A stretch of DNA of 64,000 bases from Boesenbergia rotunda (lineage: Eukaryota > Streptophyta > Magnoliopsida > Zingiberales > Zingiberaceae). Below the pieces are notes generated by a model, which was not told the DNA's origin, searched no databases, and worked only from the letters and a program-made list of their open reading frames with translations. A program made the position numbers and the translations under genes. Shown here piece by piece: positions 47,607-57,004 of the stretch. Where the stretch lies: positions 203,306-267,305 of the forward strand of contig JAGFNQ010002604.1 of the NCBI GenBank assembly GCA_024364735.1. Reading direction: 5' to 3'. How positions within the stretch are numbered: the stretch's first letter is position 1; each line of letters begins with the position of its first letter.

Positions 47607-47800
47607 TGTAACGCCCCAAAATTCCCATTTTTAGTTCTTAAAGTCCTTAGAATTATTTAAAAATGGTTTAGAAATATTCTAGATATTTTTAGGAATTTTT
47701 AGAGTATTTTTATGGAATTTTCCGAGTCCGTTTGGTATTTTAGAAAAAGGAGAAAGAAATAAAAAAAAAAAAGGGGAAAAAACGTTAAAGGGGCAGCCGG

Positions 47801-47854
47801 GGATTGAACCCGCGACCACAGCGAGGAAGGGAAGCCAACGAACCAGCTGGGCTA
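47801..47854 (-). other. tRNA-like A-box/B-box segment inside the solo LTR
   Basis: On the minus strand TAGCCCAGCTGG (47843-47854) fits the tRNA A-box consensus fully. GGTTCAATCC (47801-47810) fits the B-box with one or two differences. The spacing of 32 bp between the boxes is tRNA-like. I see no acceptor-stem pairing, so it is probably a tRNA- or SINE-derived segment carried by the LTR and not a working tRNA gene. Confidence 0.55.
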
Positions 47855-49461
47855 GGGTATCAAGCACAGAAAAAGAAGGAGAGAAATAATGTTATAGAGT
47901 AGTTAAGCTTTTTCATTAAGAGGTATTTAAGCCCCCCTTAAGTCGCGTGAAAACCCAAACTAGGGTTGGGGGCTGCGCGAGAGAAGAAGAGAGGCGAGGA
48001 GGTTGCGAAAACAGAGGATTCAAGGGGTCTTCTTCTTCGTTTCTTCTCTTTCCCCTTGAGTAGAAGCATCTAGGGTTCCTTCCTAGGGCTAAAGGTGGAA
48101 GCTTTTTACAAGGAGGAAGAAAAAGGATTTTGTTAGGGAGTTTTCTCCCTATTTTTGTGAGTTTTCTTCAAGAACGAAGTAAGTAAATCGCTCACCTGCA
48201 ATAGGAGTAGTTTCGCTTCGAAATTCTCATTGTAGAACCCTAGTTTTCGAAAAGTAGAAGCATGGTGAAGAGAATTTTGCTATTCTATGTTTTAGCTATT
48301 AAAGTTGCATGTTTTATCATGTTAGAAATTCAATTTGTTTGTATTGAATGTATGTAGGCCAAGCATGATGAGTTTTCATACTTATGAAAAGACCTAAAAG
48401 TGAATTTGAGTTAAGGAGCACACAAGGTGCTCGATGAAAAGTTAAAGTGAGAAAAGTAAAGGTTTTTAGCATGCAAATATATGCAAAAACAAGTAAAGTG
48501 ATAAGTTTAAGTATGGTAAGTAAGAAAAGTATTTTACTTTGAGAAAGAGACATGTACCGGGCAAATGTAAGGCCCATCGAAAGTTAGAAAGTAAAGTTCT
48601 AATAGGGTGCGGTGGCTAGCTACCTCGCAACCTATTAGAAAAGCGCGCAGTTGGTACACTGATACCGTGGTACAATGTCAAGGCCTAAAGAGAAAGTTGA
48701 TTATTATTTTCAAGTATATAAGTATGATCAAGTAGTTCCTTTTTGGAGAAAGTGTTTAATTATTATATGTGTACCTTGTTACAATGCAAGCATGATAAAG
48801 TAGTTCAAGTAGTAAGCATGGTTAGTTGTGTACATTGATACATTAACAAGCATGATAAAGTGATTCAAGTTGTAAGCATGTTGAGTTGTAAGTTTTGAAG
48901 TAAGTAAAGTTTTAAATCATTCCTTGAAATGAGCATGTTTAGTATTGACATCATGATTTTGTGAGTAGGGATTTACTTACTAAGCATTGTGCTTATTAGT
49001 TGCATTTTCCTTCTATTGCAGATAAGGGAAAAGCGAAAGCGTAAGTTGGGAGGCGACAGGACTTGCATTGATGTTCGGTGGAGGTGGAACCGGAGAAAAA
49101 GATCCGTTGGATTGAGTATGAGTAGAGTTTCGGTATTTAGAAACATTTAGTCTTATGTTTTGAATGGTAAAGAGTGAACCAATGTGTTTAATTTCCGCAT
49201 AGAGTAGGAAGTTGATACAACTTGAAGATGTTTACTCATGATTTTCCATATGTTTGGTTAGTTTGGTTAAGTTCCGTAAAAGTCCTAACTGCAAGTTGAA
49301 GAAGTTGTTTTGATTTGCTAAAATGGTTAGAAAACTAGTATGGAGTATAGAAATGGTGCTATGTCTGTGTATGGCTTGAAACTATATGTTCTGTGAGTGT
49401 TTGAATTAAGTTTTATCCGCTGCATTTTCTTTTCTTCAGTAGCAGAGGAGGACATGAGCAC

Positions 49462-49607
49462 GGGCGTGCTCTTCAGCACGCCCTGGGCGTGTCGTTCACT
49501 GGCAGACCTCTGCGGTGACAGACGCGGGCGTGCCCATCCGCCCCACGGGCGTGTCAGCCAGCACAGCCGGGGCCACGGGCGTGTCAGTCAACACGCCTTG
49601 GGCGTGT
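49462..49607 (+). repeat. Cluster of six GGGCGTG words
   Basis: GGGCGTG starts at 49462, 49485, 49526, 49547, 49577 and 49600, several within imperfect palindromes such as ACACGCCTTGGGCGTGT. The cluster lies about 250-390 bp from the LTR 3' end, the same relative place as the CAGTCGACTG cluster in the other solo LTR. Confidence 0.8.
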
Positions 49608-49854
49608 CCCTCCCTGTCCAGAGATAGTGTGATTTGCCAAGTAGTAGACAAGGTAACGGTTCGTCTAAGGTAGGAAAAAAAAAATAATTCCGCATCTCGC
49701 CATGCCTCAAAGTAGCGGAGGAGTAATGGAGTAACGGTCCGTAGTAAGACAAGGAGAAGGTGTAACCTAAGGCTAAGGGTAAGGTAAAGTTGAGGTTAAG
49801 TCCAAGCGACGACCCGGCTTAAGTAGAGGAAAGAGAAGAAGTCGGGGCGTCACA

Positions 49855-50294
49855 ATGGATTTCACCCGAAACCTTAGGTCGAACCGACGCCTAATGTTCC
49901 CTTTCCCGGGAACGCGTCTTCACCTACTCCACACTGCAGAAGTTGCGTTTGTCAACCGCAACCTCCGTTTGGGCATTCGCTTAGCCTCCGAGAACCCAAA
50001 TTTCGAGATGTTCGACCTCGACCCATCTCTACTTCTGTTCGCAATCCCCGCTTGACCAAAGCTTTAGCCAACCAGGACCTCGGGCTAGACTTTTGCTCGG
50101 CCTTCGAGAACTCGGATCTCGAGACGTCCGAGCTCGACCCATCTCTACTTCTATCCGACAATCGTCGCTCGGCAAAGACACCGTTGCTCGATCCTTGACC
50201 AAGACTTAGTGCTCAGTCTCCCGAACCAAAACTTCGTGCCCAGCTTCACTCACCAGGATTTAGTCTAACCTAGCTTCACTCACTATGACCCAGC
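49855..50294 (-). repeat. E1 5' LTR, piece 3 of 3
   Basis: It resumes ATGGATTTCACCCGAAACC, parallel to 16273 in the 3' LTR. It runs through the first minisatellite units and stops at GACCCAGC against the copia-B-like LTR at 50295. The remaining roughly 550 bp of this LTR are not seen in the window. Confidence 0.85.
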
Positions 50295-51500
50295 TGTTAG
50301 GATGTATACTAAAAGCTTTGCCTTTTGGTTAAGGATACATCTACATTTTAAAGAGAATCATAAAATCACACAGTGCATGTTTATATTAGTATGTGCACTA
50401 AACATCTAATGCTTGGCATTGTAGATAACATGGTGCGTGGTATCGCACAGAAGATCATGTTATCAGGTTCCTTACCGAAGCATAAGAAAGAGGCTCACAA
50501 CCGAGATGGAGTTGGACAAACCATCGGGATGGTTGTAGTGTAATCAGGTGTGGTTTATCTTAATCATAGGATTACACTTGTGTACTTGTGTATATTGAGT
50601 AGGACCAAAAGAGAGGTCATCCAATTTTTGTACTAACTTAGTAAATTGGATTAGACCTCGGATGCTATTATGGAGTACGATCTCTGAATCCCGAAATAAT
50701 GGCGGGCATATATTATTAATTATTGTTTCTTTAATTTACCCATGGGCGAGATCTATTTTGCTAGATCGATAGACCCGATGAGTTGGGAAATAATATTAAT
50801 AATATGATGTGTCGTTGATTATTGACGAAATCCGTGTCCTAGTGAGTCAGGGTGATGATGCCCCCTTGGTGAGCTCAAAAGGATCGTCATATCAAATCTT
50901 GCAAGTGGACCATGGTCCGACATGTCGAAAAGGTTGAGTGGTACTAATCAAGGATTAAGAAGATAATTAATTTAATTATCAGTAAATTGAATTAATTATC
51001 AGGCATATGATATCTTAATCATGGGGAGATGGATGACTCGTAATAGGTGGAGCCCATATGAAAATATGTGGGTTGGTGAGGAAGTACAATGGGATCCTTT
51101 AGTGGAATGGATCTCCATAAATGGATCGGGTTTGGATCCATTAAAGGGCCAAGAACCAACTCCTCCTCATGGTCCCTATCTTAGCCCAAGAAAGCCCCAT
51201 AAGAGTCATGATAGAAGGCCGGTTAATTAAGGAATTAATTTGGGATTAATTAAAGAATTAATCATGGAATAATTAAAGAAATTAATCTTGGATTAATTAA
51301 GGAATTATTCTATATAAAATTTTAGATGGAATAATTAAAGGAATTAATCTTGGATTAATTAAATTATTCCATATAAATTTTTTGGAATCAATCCATATTT
51401 AATTGGAAAATTTTTTCCAATTAAACATAACTAAATCCCTATATAAACAACACCTCTCTCTCCCTCTCTCTCTAATCTAATCTCTCCTCTCCTCTCTAAC
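50295..51500 (+). repeat. copia-B-like LTR, 5' part, plus orientation
   Basis: Begins TGTTAGGATGTATACTAAAAGC and follows the LTR at 9212 for most of U3, ending in a CT-rich R-like stretch (51445-51500). No LTR end or primer site follows. The right limit is approximate, because the sequence passes into an inverted LTR piece without a clear junction. Confidence 0.75.
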
Positions 51501-52628
51501 CCTTGGGCGTCGGCAACCATTGGGCTCGGCCCTTCTTCCTCTTGAGTCCTTCTTCGTCCTTCGAGGTCGCTGCGGATCACAGAGCAAGGGAGGAGTTCTC
51601 TCCATCCCTTGGTGGCGTGCGGCAAGAAGGGAGGAAGGAGAGGGTAGTGGCGCAAAGGGAAAGGAAGAGAGGAGAGAAAAACTTGAGTTGGATTAATTCG
51701 CATTGGTTAGATGATCCCACGGGGTTTATATAGGGCTAAGGTAGGGACCAAGAGGAGGAGTTGGATCTTGGCCGGCTAATGGATCTAAAACCAATCCATT
51801 AATTAAGATCTATTCCACTAAAGAATCTTAATTGAACTTCCTTACCATCCCCCATATTTTTATATGGGCTCCACTTATTATGAGTTGTCCATCCCCCCGT
51901 GATTAAGATATCGAATGCTCGTCAATTAATTTAAATTACTAACAATTTAAATTAATTAACTTCTGGATCCTTGATTTGTACCACTCAACCTTATCATCAT
52001 GTCGGATCAAATCCACCTGCAGGGTTTGACATGATGAACCTTATGAGCTCATCAAGGGGGCATCATCATCCTGACTAACCAGGATACGGATTCCATCAAT
52101 AATCAATGGCACACCATATAGTTAATATTATTTCCCAACTTACCGGGCCTATCGATCTAACAAAATAGATCTCGTCCATTGGTAAATCGAAGAAATAATA
52201 ATTAATCATATGTGCCCGTTATTATATCAGGATTTAAGGATCGTACTCCATAATAAAATCTGAGATCCAATCCAATTATCAAGTCAGTACAAATTGGATG
52301 ATCTCTGGTTTTGGTCTTGCTCAATGCACACAAAGTACACTAGTGTAATTCTATGGTCAAGACCAACCACACCTAATTACACTACAACCATCCCGATGGT
52401 TTGTCCAATTCCATCTCGGCTGTAAGCCTCTACTTATACTAGGCAAGGGACTGATAACATGATCTTCTGTGTGTCACCATACACCATGTTATCTACAATG
52501 CAAAGTAATGGACTTTTATGCATGTACTAATATAAATAAGCATCTAGTGTTGTTGTGATTCTCTTTTCAAAATATATAGATGATCTTTTATATAAAAGAA
52601 GCAAGTCTTTCAGTATACACATCTAACA
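51501..52628 (-). repeat. copia-B-like LTR, 5' part, minus orientation (3' LTR of the pol remnant)
   Basis: The reverse complement starts TGTTAGATGTGTATACTGAAAG at 52628 and parallels the plus-strand piece at 50295-51500. Its TATA box is TATATAAACCCC on the minus strand near 51727. Its distal end, near the GC-rich 51500-51600, has no recognisable terminus. It directly adjoins the minus-strand RNase H end, so it is that element's 3' LTR, truncated. Confidence 0.75.
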
Positions 52629-52656
52629 ATCTCACACTTATACTCAAAGACTCTGT

Positions 52657-53680
52657 TGTTCTCTCATTGCCATACATCTGACTCCCATATCCTCCACATG
52701 CCGATCAAAAGCCCTCGCCGGAAGGGCCTTAGTGAAAGGATCCACCAGGTTGTCCTGTGATACAATCTTGACGACAACCACTTCTCCTCGCTTTACGATT
52801 TCTTATATCAGATGGTACTTGCGCTCTATGTATTTACTCGCTTTATGGGCTCATGGTTCCTTCGAGTTTGCAACTGCACCACTGTTATCACAAAAGATTG
52901 TGATAGATCTGGGCAAGCTAGGAATTACTTCCAAGTCCATGATGATGTTCCTGAGCCATACAGCTTCCTTGGCTGCCTTTGAGGCTGCCACATACTATGC
53001 TTCCATGGTGTAGTCCACCACGCATTTCTTCTTGACACTCCTCCAAACTATGGCTCCACCTCCTAAAGTAAACACAAACCCCGAGGTAGACTTACTCTTG
53101 TCCCTGTCTGATTAGAAATCTGAATCCGTATAACCCACAGGGACTAATTGGTCAGCCCGGTAAACTAGCATATAATCCCTAGTCAGTCTTTGGTATTTCA
53201 ATATATGCTTTATCGCAGTCCAATGTCCCTGTCCAGGGTTACTCTGATATCTGCTGACCATACCTACGGTAAAATAGATATCTGGTCTCGTACACAACAT
53301 AACATACATGAGGCTTCCTACTGCCGATGCATAAGGAACCGCCTTCATTTCCTCTATCTCCTTTGATGTTTTCAGACACATCTTCTTGGATAGAGGAACT
53401 CCATGCCTGAAGGGTAGAAAACCCTTCTGGGAGTTTTCCATGCTAAAACGTTCCAGGACAGTGTCAATATATGAAGCTTGGGATAAGCACAACATCCTTT
53501 TCTGGCGATCCCTAATAACCTTGATCCCAAGGATGTGTCCCGCTTCTCCCAAGTCCTTCATATCAAACTGTTTTGACAACCAAACCCTTACGTCTGATAA
53601 CACTTTGACATTGTTGTCAATTAACAAAATGTCATCTACGTAAAGTACAAGAAACACCACTACGTTTTCGTCACACCTCT
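52657..53680 (-). pseudogene. copia RT C-terminal half and RNase H
   Basis: The open part 53112-53680 carries FLVLYVDDILLI (the RT catalytic YxDD), KDLGEAGHILGIKVI and YASAVGSLMYVMLCTRPDI. The RNase H part follows leftwards: KSTSGFVFTLGGGAIVW, AASKAAKEAVW, FCDNSGAVA and DPFTKALP, ending with a stop near 52657, 29 bp from the LTR. RNase H contains three in-frame stops (after TMEA, after NSKEP and after KYHLI). The start of RT, including the MDVKTAFLNG region, is absent and is replaced by the array at 53681-54181. Confidence 0.9.
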
Positions 53681-54181
53681 TGTAGCGACATGGCCCCTCT
53701 AGCCTCATCAGGCGGCTCTCTAGGCCATGCCCTACGGTCTTCCCACACCCGACGGTGGGTTTTTACCTTCCCAGATTCAAACCTTAGACCTCCGGAACAA
53801 GTACTAAAGTTCCTTGAATCTAATAGCCAAGTGAGCGGGCGCTCACTTGGCTACCAGATTCAAGGAACTTTAGTACTTGTCCCGGAGATCTAGGGTTCGA
53901 ATTTGGGGAAGGGAAAAATCCACTGCCGGGAGTGGGAAGACCGTAGGGTCGCCGACCTAGAGGGTTTCCTATGGGGACCAACGAGGCGGGGCCGCTACAT
54001 AAAAAGGTACCTTTTTATTGTAGTGACACGACCCCTCTAGCCCCATCAGGCAGCTCTCTAGGTCGTGTCCTACGGTTTTTCCACTCCCGGCAGTGGGTTT
54101 TTGCCTTTCCCAGATTCGAACCCTTGACCTCTAAGACAAGTACAAAGGTTTCTTGAATCTAGTAGCTAAGTGAGCACGACT
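53681..54181. mobile_element. Inverted array of three tRNA-like (SINE-type) units, second family
   Basis: The units are minus 53681-53837, plus 53838-54005 and minus 54010-54181. In sense orientation each has a head with GCTCACTTGGCTA, a B-box-like GGGTTCGAAT, the phrase GGAAAAATCCACTGCCGGGAGT and an end GGGGCCGCTACA. Heads join through CCAAGTGAGCGGGCGCTCAC. Tails join through ATAAAAAGGTACCTTTTTAT. The layout and tail junction match the array at 6020-6846, although the unit sequences differ. It replaces part of the copia RT. No target-site duplication is evident. Confidence 0.6.
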
Positions 54182-54244
54182 CCCACTGCGACGGGGTACC
54201 ACCTGTGTATCTTCTATGACACGCGGTGCAGTCACTTGTCGTGT
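54182..54244 (-). pseudogene. copia pol linker fragment between array and CACTA
   Basis: The minus strand encodes TRQVTAPRVIEDTQVVPRRS, the usual acidic/Arg-rich linker between integrase and RT in copia. It continues the integrase frame that ends at 60053 (VQEDT) across the CACTA insertion, which confirms the insertion site. Confidence 0.7.
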
Positions 54245-54264
54245 CACTACTAGAAAAAATGCAT

Positions 54265-54680
54265 TCAACAACAGTGAATCACTATTGTCGTATGCCAAAT
54301 ACCACTGTTGTTAAAGGCCATGTTGTTAAAGGGGGGGTCTACGACAACAGTGAATCACTGTTGTCGTTTGGTCTACGACAACAGTTTTCCACTGTTGTCG
54401 TATATCACATTCGACAACATTTTGACAACAGTTTTTCACTGTTGTCTTTTATTATATTCGACAACAGTTTTATAACCGTTGTCGTATATCAATAACAACA
54501 GTTTATCATTGTTGTCGTTTAGGGTTTTCACTGTTGTCGTTTAGATGAGTTTTAACAACGGTGTTTAACTGTTGTCGTATACCGAATTCACCGTTGTCTT
54601 TTATTATATTCGACAACAGTTTATGACTGTGTTGTCTTTTATTATATTCACTGTTGTCGTTTATACCGAATTCACCATTA
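54265..54680. repeat. Left subterminal repeats of the CACTA element
   Basis: Many copies of ACAACAGT and its complement ACTGTTGT, often as CGACAACAGTTT or ACTGTTGTCG in facing pairs that form small hairpins. Such arrays bind TnpA-like proteins in CACTA elements. Confidence 0.8.
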
Positions 54681-55952
54681 TATTTTCAATTAAAAGGCAA
54701 TAATTTAACCTCGAAACAAAAACTATATATATCAAACATCATCAACATATTTACAATAAAGATCCACCACAACCTTTCTTCAGACGAAACCACAAAAGTA
54801 TCTTCTGTCCAAAAACCTTTCTACAGACGAAACCACTAAAGTATCTTCTGACCCAAATTACAAGAGTTCAAATTATATATAATTCTGACCCAACTAAACT
54901 TACAATGAAGTTCAAATCACAAAAATTATAGCTTGGAAGGTCAGATTAATGGTCTTCGAACATGATCACGAACAAGTCCCTGCAGCTGGAAAAAAGAGAA
55001 CAAACACTCTAATTAGTTATTCTATTAAATGCATATGTCCAATAAAAAATGATCCATGAAGATATGTATCAACAAACAACAAAAATAATAAACTAACAAA
55101 CAAACAAACAAAAAAGATATGCATGTATCAGCACTTGCAATTATAAGGAAACTGCTAGCTTGGCTTATCTAGACATTTACAGCCTTGCAACCACTTTTCA
55201 AGGAAAATACTCAGACGACCATATTAAATATCTGACACATGTTCTTGATTGATATTGTTTGTGATTCAGAATCATATTCTGAATCACAAACTGTGTCTGT
55301 TTAGGCAAATAAAAAATATATTGAAGAATTGCATCCAATCAGGGATGTTAGGCAGAACTGCTAAAGCTCTAAAATATATTGAAAAAAAAATGTATTGAAG
55401 GAATTTCTATTGGATGAATGTGTTTATATTTATGTTAATTTCATATGATCATACAATTAGTCATGCCAAATTTAGTCTGTCCACTACTATTTCGAGTAAT
55501 ATGATATTTGAGTTGAATCGTATCTAGTAGTAAATGCAGCTTGTTGAAAAGTTTAATTCCTAGTGATGAGTTCAGTGATCTGTAGTGGTGATTAGTTTAT
55601 CCTCCTCAAATGAGAACACTTGAAAGGCTAGGCTGCAAATTCAAGTAGAGATGCAAGAAAGCAACTAAATATCAAGTTTCTGCAGGTTTTAGACCACAAC
55701 ATTAAAAGGAATTTGGCCAAACTAGTACGACTCTATTGTTCAACGAATCTACTTAAACATCTAAGTAACTTTCATGCCCACTAAACTAATTGTTCTCCAA
55801 CGTATAAAAAATAATCTCGGGTTACAACATCTCTAAAAAAAATATTATTGATGTATATTGTTTGATTCAGGGGAATATCACCCGAAAGCTTAGTAACTAA
55901 CATTTACCAGGAAAAGTTTAAACCTTAGTAACTAACATTTACATACCTATTA
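54681..55952. other. CACTA interior, no gene recognised
   Basis: AT-rich sequence downstream, in the sense direction, of the Ulp1-like stop codon. It may be 3' UTR or filler. Short frames have no recognisable domain. Confidence 0.5.
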
Positions 55953-56366
55953 TCAAATATAATCCTGTATACAATCAGCTATCGCGGAGCGCACTTCATC
56001 AATTTCATCTTGGGAGTACTCTGCTTTTGCAAACTATGAACAAAAACACATTATATGATTGTACAGAATAAAACATAACAACTTGAAAAAATTTATAACT
56101 AGATAACTTTAAATATTTGAGATAATAAAGAAATTATTACTATCGTTCGGAATGCATCCCCCTCGATTGATATAACTTCTTCAGTAATTTGCTTCATAAA
56201 TCTCATCACATAATATCCACATTGTTTGGCATCCGGTTGCCTAGGAACCTAAGGCAAAGATAATTCATATTTTTAATGCTTAAAATACCAATATTATACA
56301 CAATAAAAAATTTTGATTTAAATAGAAGTACAAATACCTTAATCACTTCCCACTGTACTTGTTTTC
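55953..56366 (-). pseudogene. Captured Ulp1-type SUMO-protease C-terminal exons
   Basis: Three blocks on the minus strand have GT/AG borders. The first, near 56343-56366, ends QVQWEVIK. The exon 56141-56248 (36 codons) encodes VPRQPDAKQCGYYVMRFMKQ, with the catalytic Cys in QCGYY. The exon 55953-56033 encodes FAKAEYSQDEIDEVRSAIAD and ends in TGA. Ulp1/C48 proteases cleave SUMO from proteins, and such domains are often found in plant transposons. The catalytic His and Asp would lie upstream and are not seen. Upstream of QVQWEVIK the frame meets a stop, so only the C-terminal end is preserved. It could be an original component of the transposon or captured with the FAM192A-like exons. Confidence 0.75.
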
Positions 56367-57004
56367 TTCCTTTTCTTCACCATCGAATTTTCCTTCTTTG
56401 TTAACCCTTCCTTTCTTCCAGATAATAGCACGATTGATTTCTTCATCTTCACATAAGTCATTTGCCTAAGAATAAGAACAAAAGAAAGATTTATGGCAAA
56501 ATAGAATGGTTATCAAAACTGTTGAAGAGTAAGAAATAACACAAACCATGAAAGGAATATTTTTTTCTATTGAACATACAGGCAATAGATCATGTACAGA
56601 AAGAGTCACACGAAAAGAGCTTTCAGTCACAAAATAGGTTCAGTACATCTACTTTCATTGCTAGAACAGTTTAATAATTGCTTTTCAATTTGGAAGAAAC
56701 CACCGATTGTCCTAAAAAAAGTCACAATCATAATATCGTCTTATTGATTGCAAAATACTTATTGTTAGGACTACTAAAACTCTCAATTCTTTACAACCTC
56801 AAGACTGGTTTCAGTTACGTAGGACTTCCTCTCATCCATGGTTGAACTAGACTATAAACATGCAAATGCATTGGTAGAAAAATAGAAAAACATGAATATT
56901 ACTTATATCACCATGTGTTAGTATTTGAGTATTAAATAAAAATCCTCATATGCAGCAATTATGAGAAAGGAAGAAAAATGACCATTGGTAGAGGTAATAT
57001 TTAC
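56367..57004 (-). other. CACTA interior between the two gene fragments
   Basis: Mostly intron-like AT-rich sequence. Short coding-looking pieces occur on the minus strand, for example near 56400-56460 (NRAIIWKKGRVNKEGKF, reminiscent of plant En/Spm-associated proteins), near 56575-56660 (SFRVTLSVHDLLPVCS) and near 56790-56850. They could be exons linking the two fragments. I cannot establish a continuous reading frame. Confidence 0.35.

Larger units (their letters stand above)
47607..49854 (+). mobile_element. Second solo gypsy-type LTR, in E1's 5' LTR
   Basis: 2248 bp, TGTAACGCCCCAAAATTC to GGGGCGTCACA, with a perfect TSD ATGGA (47602-47606, 49855-49859). It is of the same general type as the LTR at 44031-46142 but in the opposite orientation and diverged. 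It contains an antisense tRNA-like segment (47801-47854), a CT/GA-rich leader region near 47960-48130, and a cluster of GGGCGTG words near its 3' end. No primer site or polyprotein follows, so it is a solo LTR. Confidence 0.88.
16065..50294 (-). mobile_element. E1: non-autonomous SIRE-like LTR retrotransposon, host of the nest
   Basis: A minus-strand element. It has a 3' LTR remnant (16065-17161), an internal region (17162-20992) and a 5' LTR in three pieces (20993-21173, 46976-47606, 49860-50294). The gaps are E2 and a solo gypsy-type LTR, each with a TSD. The 5' LTR then breaks at 50294 against a copia-B LTR. The internal region of 3.8 kb has no protease, integrase, RT or RNase H. It does hold a primer-binding site, a zinc-knuckle ORF remnant, an A/T minisatellite, two hairpins and iterated polypurine modules. 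E1 is the outermost and therefore the oldest element of the nest. Confidence 0.85.

Noticed and set aside
47801..47854. Possible functional tRNA gene on the minus strand
   Set aside because: The A and B boxes are good, but no acceptor stem pairing or anticodon arm was found, and the segment is inside an LTR.
49462..49607. CRISPR-like regular repeats
   Set aside because: The words are 7 bp with irregular spacing inside a plant retrotransposon LTR. No cas genes, and eukaryotic context.
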